This document shows positions 1 to 7,285 of a DNA stretch of 10,377 nucleotides, piece by piece. Each line of letters starts with the position of its first letter. Position 1 is the stretch's first letter. The notes beneath the pieces were generated by a model. That model was given only the letters and a program-made list of their open reading frames with translations. It ran no database searches and was not told the DNA's origin. The stretch covers positions 1 to 10,377 of the forward strand of contig CAITKS010000120.1 of the NCBI GenBank assembly GCA_903893085.1. The letters are read 5' to 3'. Made by a program: the position numbers and the translations under genes. The stretch comes from an uncultured Actinomycetes bacterium (lineage in GTDB: Bacteria > Actinomycetota > Actinomycetes > Nanopelagicales > Nanopelagicaceae).

Positions 1-344
1 AGGCTGCTGGCAATACCTTAAAAGGTGCGGATGTCTCAGATATAAATCTGGCGCGCGTAATCAAAGATGGCGAACAGGTTTATATCTATCCACCAAGTAA
101 GGGCGGCAGTTCCGCGCGCATATCTCCCCAACGAATTAAAGCTCGCGCATCTGGACCAATCGCGTTAAATCGAGCAAGTACAAAAGAATTGGAATCCTTA
201 GATGGAATTGGCCCCGTTCTTGCTGCGCGCATAGTTTCTTATCGAAGCCAGAACGGACCCTTCCTAACGGTTGAAGATGTATTAAAAGTCTCTGGAATTG
301 GTGCCGCTAAGTTCGCGCAATTTAAGGACAAATTACGCGTCTAA
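1..344 (+). CDS. comEA: ComEA, competence DNA receptor (C-terminal part)
   Basis: The reading frame is open from the window edge (first full codon at 3) to TAA at 342-344, about 113 residues, so the N-terminus with its expected membrane anchor is cut off. Two parts are visible. First is the end of an SLBB domain, with the motif INLARVIKDGEQVYIYP. After a short basic linker comes a double helix-hairpin-helix DNA-binding domain, starting ALNRAS and containing LDGIGPVLAARI and VSGIGAAKFAQF. This SLBB-linker-HhH order is that of actinobacterial and Firmicute ComEA. ComEA binds incoming double-stranded DNA on the outer face of the membrane and passes it to the ComEC channel, encoded immediately downstream. 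The comEC frame reads back to the last base of the comEA stop codon, so the two are probably translationally coupled. The identification is firm; use for transformation in this organism is inferred. Confidence 0.93.
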   Translation, partial: AAGNTLKGADVSDINLARVIKDGEQVYIYPPSKGGSSARISPQRIKARASGPIALNRASTKELESLDGIGPVLAARIVSYRSQNGPFLTVEDVLKVSGIGAAKFAQFKDKLRV

Positions 345-406
345 TTGATTATCGCGCGCTTGCTTTAGGCGGTGCGCTTTGGATCGGCGCCTTAACTCAA
401 AGTTGG

Positions 407-2506
407 ATGGCGCCTTGGCGGACCACGGCTGCACTTTCACTGCTCACTTTATTTGTGTTGGCACAACACAAGCGACGTTTAATTGTTCTTATCGCCGCGC
501 TGGCGTTGGGATCGGCGGTGATGTCACTTCGTCAGCAAAGCCTGCAATCAAGTGCGATTAGTGATTATTTCAATCAGAGCGCGCTGGCAGAAGTAGTACT
601 AACGACTGATCCCCATTTAACCAATAAACGGGTAAGCGGACGCAATTTTCTGCCACCGAGTTATAGCGCACTTGCCACTTTGATCGAATTTGGCAGCGCA
701 GATAAAACATTTAAATTGCGCGTTCCGGTGCGTGTCATCCTTAGTGATTTGACTGCCAAGTCTTTGCTGCCAGGCCAACATATTTCCATCAATGTGCGGG
801 TGCTTGAAAGTAAAGAGCCGCGCGTTGCTGCTCTGCTAATTGCAAACTCAAAGTTGCATGTATTGACTCCGGCATCGAGATGGGCAGCTTCGCTTGCGCG
901 CATCCGTCTGGGCCTGCGCGATGCAAGTGGCAACGGAGATGGCGGCTCACTGATTCCGGGAATGGTTTTGGGGGATACCTCACTGCAGAGTGAGAAATTT
1001 AAAGACCAGATGCGTCGCTCGGGACTTACGCATTTAGTTGCAGTAAGCGGTGCCAACTTTGCGATTGTTTCGGCATTTGTTTTATGGTGCATGCAATTTA
1101 TCTTTAAGACGATGCGCTGGCGAGTGCTCGCAACAGCAATTGCCCTGATCTGTTTTATCGCACTTGTACGGCCATCACCTTCGGTCCTTCGCGCAGCTGC
1201 CATGGCGGCTGTTTTGTTAATTGCCTATGCCACAAAACGTGGTTCTGATTCTCTGCCCGCTTTAGGTTTTGCTATTGCCGCCGTTGTGATCGGTGATCCA
1301 TGGCAAAGCAGAGATCCCGGCTTTGCTTTATCGGTATTGGCAACCGCTGGTTTATTGCTCTTTGCGCCAAAGATCATCGCCTTTTTCGAGAGAGCCTTTC
1401 CTAAAATAGTTGCGCAAGCGATGGCGCCACCAATTGCTGCAATGATTTTTTGCGCACCTGTCATAGTTGCAATTGCGGGTTATTTATCACCGATGAGCAT
1501 CATTGCTAATTTACTGGCGGCACCTGCGGTTGCCCCAATTACGATTGTTGGATTTATTGCCGCGTTAATTTCACCGTTTGCTCCACAACTCTCTGTTCTA
1601 ATGGTCTATCTGGTCAAGCCAATGGCTTGGTGGATCGCAACTATTGCTGACTGGGCGGCCGGCTTTCGCGTTTTAACGATTCAAAAAGGCTTAATAGGCT
1701 TTCTGGTAATTATCGTTGTGATTGCACTGGTTTTCCTTGCTCCACGAAAATTAGTAGTTACCTCTTTATTTCTGGTTTTATCGCTGACTTATTTGCAACG
1801 TTTTCCAGGTGGTGATTGGCAAGTTGTAAATTGCGATATTGGTCAAGGCGATGGCATGGTAATCAACTTGGGCAAGCATCGTGCGATTCTTATTGATACC
1901 GGCCCAGATCCTGCGCTGATTGATCGCTGCCTTAAACAACTTGGAATTCGCGAGATACCTTTATTGATTCTCACGCATGGGCATGCCGATCACATTGCTG
2001 GATTATCTGGTGCAATCACCAATCGCAAAGTTGGTACACAATGGTTTGGCAACGTTAAACGCGGAACAGTGGCGCAAATAGATCAAATGCATATCAAAGT
2101 GCTTTGGCCAGATAGCGCCACATATGACGAGAATAATTCCAGTATTGCGGTACGTATTGATGCCCCAGATTTTTCACTCTTTGCCGGTGGGGATATGGAG
2201 CCACTTACTCAAGCGATAATCGCGCCCGAGTTAACGCAGGTGGATATTTATAAAGTTTGCCATCACGGGTCTGCATATCAGGATGAGGGTTTTACCCGCG
2301 CACTCGATCCGCAAGTGGCGTTAATTAGCGTTGGCGCAGAAAATAGTTATGGCCATCCCGCTCCCAAAACACTCGCGTTATTGACGCAGCTAGGCGCTAA
2401 AGTACTGCGTACCGACACCGATGGTGCGATTGCAGTACGTGCTCGTCGCCATCGGTTGCAGGTTAAGACCAGCAAGAACCGTTTCACTTATCTACGGTGG
2501 GAATAG
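407..2506 (+). CDS. comEC: ComEC/Rec2 competence DNA channel
   Basis: This is the polytopic membrane protein that carries single-stranded DNA into the cytoplasm during transformation. From the ATG at 407 it has 699 residues. Order of parts: two N-terminal membrane helices; an extracellular OB-like region (about 50-160); the Competence domain with the signature GLTHLVAVSGANFAIV and many hydrophobic helices (about 180-465); and a C-terminal metallo-beta-lactamase domain from about 470. The last has DIGQGD (477-482), the metal motif HGHADH (524-529), GGD (594-596) and HHGS (619-622), so the putative nuclease site looks complete. The start is uncertain. ATG 407 has no Shine-Dalgarno, and the frame stays open upstream to 326 with typical ComEC N-terminal sequence (DYRALALGGALW). 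No ATG, GTG or TTG lies in that extension; an ATT at 344-346 overlaps the comEA stop. The true protein may be 720 residues starting at 344. Confidence 0.95.
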   Translation: MAPWRTTAALSLLTLFVLAQHKRRLIVLIAALALGSAVMSLRQQSLQSSAISDYFNQSALAEVVLTTDPHLTNKRVSGRNFLPPSYSALATLIEFGSADKTFKLRVPVRVILSDLTAKSLLPGQHISINVRVLESKEPRVAALLIANSKLHVLTPASRWAASLARIRLGLRDASGNGDGGSLIPGMVLGDTSLQSEKFKDQMRRSGLTHLVAVSGANFAIVSAFVLWCMQFIFKTMRWRVLATAIALICFIALVRPSPSVLRAAAMAAVLLIAYATKRGSDSLPALGFAIAAVVIGDPWQSRDPGFALSVLATAGLLLFAPKIIAFFERAFPKIVAQAMAPPIAAMIFCAPVIVAIAGYLSPMSIIANLLAAPAVAPITIVGFIAALISPFAPQLSVLMVYLVKPMAWWIATIADWAAGFRVLTIQKGLIGFLVIIVVIALVFLAPRKLVVTSLFLVLSLTYLQRFPGGDWQVVNCDIGQGDGMVINLGKHRAILIDTGPDPALIDRCLKQLGIREIPLLILTHGHADHIAGLSGAITNRKVGTQWFGNVKRGTVAQIDQMHIKVLWPDSATYDENNSSIAVRIDAPDFSLFAGGDMEPLTQAIIAPELTQVDIYKVCHHGSAYQDEGFTRALDPQVALISVGAENSYGHPAPKTLALLTQLGAKVLRTDTDGAIAVRARRHRLQVKTSKNRFTYLRWE

Positions 2507-2514
2507 CTCGAGAC

Positions 2515-2520
2515 AGGAGG
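2515..2520 (+). promoter_or_regulatory. Strong Shine-Dalgarno of holA
   Basis: AGGAGG lies 8 bases before the ATG at 2529. It is the only full consensus ribosome-binding site noted in the window and fixes the holA start. It shows that this organism does use Shine-Dalgarno initiation, which makes its absence before several other genes meaningful. Confidence 0.85.
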
Positions 2521-2528
2521 CCTAAGAA

Positions 2529-3479
2529 ATGAATCCGTTTTATTTAATCTTGGGCAGTGAAGGTGCGCTCAGCGATCGCGCTCTGGCTAAATTAGCGGCA
2601 CAGTTGAAAGAAGAAAAGGCCGAATCCACAACGATATTTGCAGCCGATGCTTTATTAGGTGATATTTCCGATGCTCTGGCGCCTTCATTATTTTCAGAAC
2701 GCCGCGCCTTAATTATTAAGGATTTACAGGACTTACCCGAAGATTCCAAAGATGAAGTAATTCGTTATTTATCCGAACCCGATGAGATGACCACGTTGAT
2801 ATTTGTTCACAAAGGTGGCGTAAAGGGTAAAGCGTTACTTGATGCAATTAAGAAAGTTAAGCCTGAAATAATTGCCTGTGAGCCACTTAAGAAAGAAGCC
2901 GAAAAAGAAGCTTTCGTTAAAGATCTATTTTTAGATAGCGGACGTAAAGCATCACCTGCTGCAGTCGCTGCCTTAGTTGGCGCACTTGGTGGGGATATGC
3001 GCGAGCTACAACAAGCTGTTTCGCAGATCGCACTAGATTCTCCGGCCGGGGTAATTGATGAAGCGATGGTCGATAAATTCCACCAGGGACGTGTAGAGAC
3101 AACCGGTTTTGATGTGGCAGATGCAACGATCGATGGAAATTTACCAACGGCGCTAATTTCTTTGCGCAGCGCAATCGAAACCGGAACAGATCCCGTAATG
3201 GTCACATCAGCAATTGCATCCGCACTTCGTTCACTTGCTAAGGTCTCTGGTTCTGCAAGTGGTGCTAAATCATTTGAATTAGCTGGACAACTTGGCATGG
3301 CGCCATGGCAGATTGATAAAGCGCGTCGTCAATTACAAGGTTGGACACCGCGCGCACTTTCAAAGGCGGTACAAGCAATCGCTCTGGCAGATGCGCAGGT
3401 AAAAGGTGCGGCCACTGATCCGATCTATGCCCTCGAAAAAGCCCTCGCCACAATCACCGCCGCTCGCACCGCCAGATAG
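2529..3479 (+). CDS. holA: DNA polymerase III delta subunit
   Basis: HolA is the delta subunit of the replicative clamp loader. It opens the beta sliding clamp so the clamp can be loaded on DNA. The 316-residue length is normal for the family. The N-terminus (YLILGSEGALSDRAL) has the family's degenerate nucleotide fold without a working P-loop, as expected for delta. Residues about 1-130 correspond to the clamp-contacting domain, including the LFSERRALIIKDL segment. A helical middle region contains LGGDMRELQQAVSQIAL. The C-terminal collar domain starts after GRVETTGFDVADA. The start is set by AGGAGG eight bases upstream. It lies 22 bases after comEC and is probably read with it; the comEC-holA pairing is widespread in bacteria. 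A hairpin and a probable promoter follow before rpsT, so the transcription unit may end here. Confidence 0.94.
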   Translation: MNPFYLILGSEGALSDRALAKLAAQLKEEKAESTTIFAADALLGDISDALAPSLFSERRALIIKDLQDLPEDSKDEVIRYLSEPDEMTTLIFVHKGGVKGKALLDAIKKVKPEIIACEPLKKEAEKEAFVKDLFLDSGRKASPAAVAALVGALGGDMRELQQAVSQIALDSPAGVIDEAMVDKFHQGRVETTGFDVADATIDGNLPTALISLRSAIETGTDPVMVTSAIASALRSLAKVSGSASGAKSFELAGQLGMAPWQIDKARRQLQGWTPRALSKAVQAIALADAQVKGAATDPIYALEKALATITAARTAR

Positions 3480-3491
3480 CCTCTGTTAGGC

Positions 3492-3523
3492 GGGGATCAG
3501 ACCCCAATTTGAGCCTGAACCCC
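3492..3523 (+). terminator. Inverted repeat after holA, possible terminator
   Basis: GGGGATCAG (3492-3500) can pair with CTGAACCCC (3515-3523) with one mismatch in nine and a 14-base loop. Inside it, GGGG (3492-3495) can instead pair with CCCC (3502-3505) around a 6-base loop, so two exclusive folds exist. It begins 12 bases after the holA stop, which suits a terminator. No run of T follows, so efficiency as an intrinsic terminator is doubtful. Confidence 0.35.
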
Positions 3524-3538
3524 TTGCGCTGATAACCT
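3509..3538 (+). promoter_or_regulatory. Putative rpsT promoter
   Basis: TTGAGC (3509-3514) resembles a -35 box. TAACCT (3533-3538) fits the actinobacterial -10 form TAnnnT, with an 18-base spacer. Transcription would begin near 3545, giving a leader of roughly 50 bases before the rpsT GTG. Highly expressed ribosomal protein genes usually have their own promoter, and this gap is the largest in the window. The call rests on pattern matching only. Confidence 0.4.
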
Positions 3539-3570
3539 ACGCGTCTGCCTGGCAACCAAAAGGGTTATCA
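3530..3570 (+). repeat. Perfect 8-bp inverted repeat before rpsT
   Basis: TGATAACC (3530-3537) and GGTTATCA (3563-3570) are exact reverse complements separated by 25 bases. The left arm overlaps the proposed -10 box; the right arm ends 15 bases before the Shine-Dalgarno. It could be a DNA operator, or part of an mRNA leader if transcription starts upstream. Ribosomal protein S20 is known to repress its own translation in E. coli, but no homology to that leader is claimed. Confidence 0.5.
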
Positions 3571-3597
3571 CAGCTTTAGACGTTCGGAGTAATACAC

Positions 3598-3867
3598 GTG
3601 GCAAATATCAAGTCGCAGATCAAGCGCGTTAAGACAAACGAGAAGGCGTACCAACGCAATAAGTCTGTCTCATCATCTATTAAGACTGCTGTCCGCAAAT
3701 TCCGCGATGCAGTTGCTAAAGGTGACGCTGCTGCAGCAACTACTGAACTTCGTGCCGCTTCAAAGGCTTTAGACATTGCAGTTTCAAAGGGTGTAGTTCA
3801 CCGCAACACTGCAGCAAACAAGAAGTCATCAATGGCTAAGGCTGCTGCCAAAGCCGGCGCTCGTTAA
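3598..3867 (+). CDS. rpsT: 30S ribosomal protein S20
   Basis: S20 is a primary 16S rRNA-binding protein of the small subunit body. The 89-residue product begins [18 protein letters not shown], the family's diagnostic basic N-terminus. It continues with lysine- and alanine-rich helices and the conserved [16 protein letters not shown] segment near the C-terminus. Length is normal. It starts with GTG at 3598, preceded by GGAG (3586-3589) at 8 bases; a non-ATG start also occurs in E. coli rpsT, where it contributes to autoregulation. It has its own leader with an inverted repeat and probable promoter. No terminator is visible in the 34 bases before lepA, so the two may be cotranscribed. It lies on the same strand as holA and lepA, unlike in Mycobacterium tuberculosis. 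Confidence 0.97.
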   Translation: MANIKSQIKRVKTNEKAYQRNKSVSSSIKTAVRKFRDAVAKGDAAAATTELRAASKALDIAVSKGVVHRNTAANKKSSMAKAAAKAGAR

Positions 3868-3901
3868 TTCTTAATACGCACCAGAAAAGGGGCGGATAAA
3901 A

Positions 3902-5779
3902 GTGCCTGCAATTTCACTTGCTAAGGCTCCGCAACCCGCAGCAACTAATCCAGCGCAGATTCGTAATTTCTGCATCATTGCCCATATCGACCACGGTAAA
4001 TCTACCTTGGCTGATCGCATGCTCGGAATCACTGAAGTAGTAGAAGCACGCAATATGCGCGCGCAATATTTAGATCGCATGGATATCGAACGCGAACGTG
4101 GCATCACCATTAAATCGCAAGCAGTTCGTCTGCCATGGCGCAGCGGTATTGATGGCCAGGAATACATTCTTAATATGATCGATACACCTGGACACGTTGA
4201 CTTTACCTACGAAGTTTCGCGCTCGCTCGCAGCATGTGAAGGCGCAGTTCTTTTAGTTGATTGCGCACAAGGCATTGAAGCGCAGACTCTGGCCAATCTT
4301 TATTTGGCGATGGAGAACAACCTAACGATTATTCCCGTGCTAAATAAAATTGATTTACCTAATGCCCAACCAGAGAAATTTGCCGCAGAACTTGCTCGTT
4401 TAATTGGCTGCCAACCAGAAGATTGCTTGCGTGTTTCAGGAAAGACTGGCGATGGCGTTGCCGAACTTCTCGATCAGATCGTTGCGCAAATTCCGGCACC
4501 AGTTGGCGATGCCAACGCACCAGCACGCGCACTTATCTTTGACTCGGTCTATGACTCATACCGCGGCGTTGTTACTTATGTTCGCGTTATCGATGGTCGC
4601 ATCAATCCGCGCGAGCAGATCCAAATGTTTTCAACTGGCGTACGACATGAAGCCCTAGAAGTCGGCGTCATTTCACCAGAACCAGTACCAAGCAAAGGTT
4701 TAGGCGTTGGCGAAGTAGGTTATTTAATTACTGGAGTAAAAGATGTGCGCCAATCTCGTGTTGGTGACACGGTTACTAATTATCAAAACCCAACTAAGAC
4801 AGCCCTTGCCGGATATAAAGATCCGAAGCCAATGGTTTTCTCAGGACTCTTTCCACTCGACGGTGCTGACTTTCCTTTACTTCGCGACGCTCTAGATAAG
4901 TTGCAGCTAAATGATGCTGCCCTTGTTTATGAACCAGAGAGTTCAGCAGCGCTTGGCTTTGGTTTCCGCTGTGGCTTCTTAGGTCTTTTACATATGGAAA
5001 TTGTGCGCGAACGACTAGAACGCGAATCAGGAATCAGCCTTATTTCAACTGCGCCTAACGTGGTTTATCGCGTGATGCTCGAAGATGGCAAAGAATTCAT
5101 TGTTACCAACCCATCAGAATTTCCTGATGGCAAGATCAATTATGTGAAAGAGCCGATCGTAAAGTGCACCATTTTGGCGCCATCTGAATACATCGGCACA
5201 ATCATGGAACTCTGCCAAGATCGCCGCGGAACTTTGCAGGGCATGGATTACATCTCAGAAGATCGCGTGGAAATCCGTTACACATTGCCACTTGCCGAAA
5301 TCGTCTTTGATTTCTTTGATCAGCTAAAGAGTCGCACAAAGGGTTATGCCTCACTTGATTATGAAGAACTCGGTGATGAAGAAGGCAACCTGGTTAAGGT
5401 CGATATCTTGCTACAAGGTGAAGCAGTCGATGCTTTCAGTGCCATAGTGCACCGCGACAAGGCTTATTCATATGGCGTAATGATGACCGGCAAGTTGCGC
5501 GAACTTATTCCGCGTCAACAATTTGAAGTCCCAATTCAGGCAGCAATTGGTTCACGTATCATCGCGCGCGAGAGCATCCGCGCAATTCGGAAAGATGTTT
5601 TGGCTAAATGTTATGGTGGCGATATTTCGCGTAAGCGCAAACTTCTTGAAAAGCAGAAGGAAGGAAAGAAGCGCATGAAGATGGTGGGACGCGTTGAAGT
5701 TCCCCAAGAAGCCTTCGTCGCCGCCCTTGCCACTGACGCTGATATCGAAAAGATTAAAGCCGCCCGTAAGCAAGACTGA
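3902..5779 (+). CDS. lepA: Elongation factor 4 (LepA), ribosome GTPase
   Basis: LepA/EF4 is a translational GTPase that acts on the ribosome; back-translocation and a role in 30S assembly have both been proposed. The 625-residue protein has all GTP-binding motifs: G1 AHIDHGKST (27-35), G2 ERERGIT (63-69), G3 DTPGH (94-98), G4 NKID (148-151) and G5-like SGKTG. The rest shows the EF-G-like domains with [15 protein letters not shown]. The EF4-specific C-terminal domain ends with [15 protein letters not shown], the actinobacterial form. The start is GTG at 3902, with AAGGGG (3887-3892) nine bases upstream; a short variable N-terminal tail precedes G1, as is common in actinobacteria. Only two bases separate its stop from hemW. 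Confidence 0.97.
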   Translation: MPAISLAKAPQPAATNPAQIRNFCIIAHIDHGKSTLADRMLGITEVVEARNMRAQYLDRMDIERERGITIKSQAVRLPWRSGIDGQEYILNMIDTPGHVDFTYEVSRSLAACEGAVLLVDCAQGIEAQTLANLYLAMENNLTIIPVLNKIDLPNAQPEKFAAELARLIGCQPEDCLRVSGKTGDGVAELLDQIVAQIPAPVGDANAPARALIFDSVYDSYRGVVTYVRVIDGRINPREQIQMFSTGVRHEALEVGVISPEPVPSKGLGVGEVGYLITGVKDVRQSRVGDTVTNYQNPTKTALAGYKDPKPMVFSGLFPLDGADFPLLRDALDKLQLNDAALVYEPESSAALGFGFRCGFLGLLHMEIVRERLERESGISLISTAPNVVYRVMLEDGKEFIVTNPSEFPDGKINYVKEPIVKCTILAPSEYIGTIMELCQDRRGTLQGMDYISEDRVEIRYTLPLAEIVFDFFDQLKSRTKGYASLDYEELGDEEGNLVKVDILLQGEAVDAFSAIVHRDKAYSYGVMMTGKLRELIPRQQFEVPIQAAIGSRIIARESIRAIRKDVLAKCYGGDISRKRKLLEKQKEGKKRMKMVGRVEVPQEAFVAALATDADIEKIKAARKQD

Positions 5780-5781
5780 TC

Positions 5782-6900
5782 GTGCTCTCTTTCTACGTAC
5801 ATATCCCATATTGCATAAAGCGATGTGGGTATTGCGACTTCAATACTTACACTCCATCCGAGCTACAAGATGGCGCATCCCTTGAGATAGTTTCCAATGA
5901 TTACATCGATGCCGTTCTGCTCGAATTGGAATCAGCACCGACCGATTCTGTACCAACCATTTTCTTTGGGGGAGGAACGCCGTCTCTGCTACCTGCAAGT
6001 GATTTGGGGCGAGTGATCACTGCGATTAAGGCGCGTAATGGGTTAACTGCTGATTGCGAGATAACGCTGGAGGCTAATCCTGATTCTGTTACCGCCGAGA
6101 AATTATCTGCTTATTTAGCTGCCGGATTTAATCGCATCTCTTTCGGTATGCAATCGGCGCAACCTCATGTTTTGGCGGCTTTAGATCGCACGCATAATCC
6201 TGAAAATGTTAAGCGCGCAGTTGATATGGCACGTGCAGCAGGGTTTGGCAGTATCAGCGTTGATTTAATCTATGGAACTCCAGGTGAATCACTGGAGGAT
6301 TGGCGCTCCACAGTTACCGAGGCACTTTCTTTAGATATCGATCACATAAGCGCTTATGCACTCATAGTTGAAACTGGCACGAAACTTGCGGCACAAATAA
6401 AGCGCGGCGACTTAACAATGCCAAATGATGATCTGATGGCAGATATGTATTTGCTGGTTGATCAAATGTGTAACGATGCTGGTTTGCTATGGTACGAGCT
6501 ATCAAATTGGGCAAAGCCTGGCCATGAATGTGCGCACAATATTGCTTACTGGAAGAGCGCTAATTGGTGGGGACTCGGACCTGGTGCTCATTCGCATATA
6601 GATAAAAAGCGATTTTGGAATGTCAAACATCCAACTGCTTATAAGCAAAAACTATTTGCAAAAGAATCTCCAATTGCCGATTCTGAGTATTTAACTGATG
6701 AACAATTAAGAGATGAATCGATCATGTTGGCAATTCGTATGCGCACAGGTCTTTCGCTTGAATTATTAAGCAGCGCAGCACAAGAGCGAGTTTTGCAGTA
6801 TCAAAGTAGTGGCCATTTAAATCAGATAGATGGCAAGTTGCAATTGACGGCCCAAGGACGATTGATCGCTGATCGCTTGGTTCGTGAGGCGCTGGGCTAA
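5782..6900 (+). CDS. hemW: Heme chaperone HemW (radical SAM)
   Basis: The 372-residue protein is a radical-SAM enzyme of the HemN/HemW family. HemW binds heme and delivers it to respiratory enzymes. The iron-sulfur motif is C11-x3-C15-x2-C18 in HIPYCIKRCGYCDF. The residue two after the third cysteine is Phe (F20), not the fourth Cys typical of true coproporphyrinogen dehydrogenase HemN; this favours HemW. Other family motifs are FGGGTPSLL, EANPDS, RISFGMQSA, DLIYGTPGES and WWGLGPGAHSH, followed by a HemN_C-like C-terminal domain. The GTG start at 5782 follows the lepA stop by two bases without a Shine-Dalgarno. An in-frame stop at 5767 leaves no other common start, so it probably depends on translational coupling. 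Its stop codon lies inside a hairpin (6887-6906). Confidence 0.94.
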   Translation: MLSFYVHIPYCIKRCGYCDFNTYTPSELQDGASLEIVSNDYIDAVLLELESAPTDSVPTIFFGGGTPSLLPASDLGRVITAIKARNGLTADCEITLEANPDSVTAEKLSAYLAAGFNRISFGMQSAQPHVLAALDRTHNPENVKRAVDMARAAGFGSISVDLIYGTPGESLEDWRSTVTEALSLDIDHISAYALIVETGTKLAAQIKRGDLTMPNDDLMADMYLLVDQMCNDAGLLWYELSNWAKPGHECAHNIAYWKSANWWGLGPGAHSHIDKKRFWNVKHPTAYKQKLFAKESPIADSEYLTDEQLRDESIMLAIRMRTGLSLELLSSAAQERVLQYQSSGHLNQIDGKLQLTAQGRLIADRLVREALG

Positions 6901-6922
6901 GCGCCTGTAGTACCTTTAGCCC
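6887..6922 (+). other. Hairpin or H-type pseudoknot at hemW stop
   Basis: AGGCGCT (6887-6893) pairs perfectly with AGCGCCT (6900-6906). The six-base loop GGGCTA (6894-6899) is fully complementary to TAGCCC (6917-6922), which ends one base before the next ATG. The geometry is that of an H-type pseudoknot with a 10-base connecting loop, or two competing hairpins. The structure covers the hemW stop codon and the place where a ribosome-binding site would sit. Function is unknown; no T-run follows, so it is a poor terminator candidate. Confidence 0.45.
6911..6916 (+). promoter_or_regulatory. Possible -10 box, leaderless start of DoxX-like gene
   Basis: TACCTT fits the actinobacterial TAnnnT -10 form and ends exactly six bases before ATG 6923. 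That spacing places the transcription start on the A of the start codon. No Shine-Dalgarno is present and no convincing -35 is seen. The pseudoknot candidate overlaps it, so promoter and RNA-structure readings compete. Confidence 0.35.
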
Positions 6923-7261
6923 ATGAGCACTAACGCAACGATCCTCCTGACATTTCTCGCAGTCGTCTTTGTTATCTCTGGGCTATCCAAGGCCAGCGGA
7001 AACGAGAAAGGCTTATCTGGCACACGCGATGTAAATGTAAAAGATGGCATCGCTCGCGTAATTGGCGTCTTTGAAGCGCTGCTTGCGCTGGGGCTAATTC
7101 TTGGACTTAAATGGAATTGGATGGCTTACTTCCCACTTTTGGGTCTCTGGTTCTTTATGGCCGGGGCAGTTTTTGTGCACTTTAAAGCCAGCAAAGTTAG
7201 AACTGCTTTTCCGGCTTTCTTTCTACTAACACTTATCTCAATCGCACTCGTACTCATCTAA
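6923..7261 (+). CDS. DoxX-like small membrane protein
   Basis: This 112-residue protein has four predicted membrane helices at about residues 5-23, 43-62, 67-86 and 95-112. Sequence features match the DoxX-like families: a first helix ending in SGLSKA, then a loop, then ARVIGVFEALLALGLILG. A third helix follows, running into FVHFKASK, and a hydrophobic last helix ends at the C-terminus. DoxX proteins are integral membrane proteins of mostly unknown biochemical role; some are linked to redox or oxidative-stress functions. It sits 22 bases after hemW and 24 before hrcA. The start lacks a Shine-Dalgarno; either a leaderless transcript or coupling through the upstream RNA fold is possible. The family call is fairly sure; no specific function can be assigned. 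Confidence 0.8.
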   Translation: MSTNATILLTFLAVVFVISGLSKASGNEKGLSGTRDVNVKDGIARVIGVFEALLALGLILGLKWNWMAYFPLLGLWFFMAGAVFVHFKASKVRTAFPAFFLLTLISIALVLI

Positions 7262-7273
7262 AGAAAAGATCTG

Positions 7274-7279
7274 AATAAT
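7274..7279 (+). promoter_or_regulatory. Possible -10 box of hrcA
   Basis: AATAAT matches TATAAT at five of six positions and ends six bases before the hrcA ATG at 7286. An overlapping TAATAT (7276-7281) is closer to consensus TAnnnT but only four bases from ATG. No Shine-Dalgarno is evident. No CIRCE operator (TTAGCACTC/GAGTGCTAA) is present here, so there is no sign of HrcA autoregulation at this site. Confidence 0.3.
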
Positions 7280-7285
7280 ATAACT

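Noticed and set aside
379..561. 60-codon + strand frame overlapping the comEC start
   Set aside because: It overlaps the ComEC N-terminus in another frame and has no Shine-Dalgarno or family resemblance.
661..1203. 180-codon open frame on the - strand inside comEC
   Set aside because: It lies wholly opposite the clear comEC coding sequence, has no recognisable domain or start signal, and is a shadow frame.
2807..3298. 163-codon open frame on the - strand inside holA
   Set aside because: It is antisense to a well-supported gene, with biased, low-complexity composition that reflects the holA codons; no homology is recognised.
5782..6900. Annotation as oxygen-independent coproporphyrinogen oxidase HemN
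   Set aside because: The motif is CxxxCxxC followed by D-F, lacking the fourth cysteine of true HemN; length and neighbours also fit HemW.
6887..6925. Programmed frameshift fusing HemW to the DoxX-like protein
   Set aside because: No slippery heptamer precedes the structure, and HemW ends with a normal family C-terminus, so a fusion is not supported.
7262..7285. CIRCE operator before hrcA
   Set aside because: The inverted repeat TTAGCACTC/GAGTGCTAA was looked for in this gap and is not there; GCACTC matches elsewhere in the window are single half-sites within genes.
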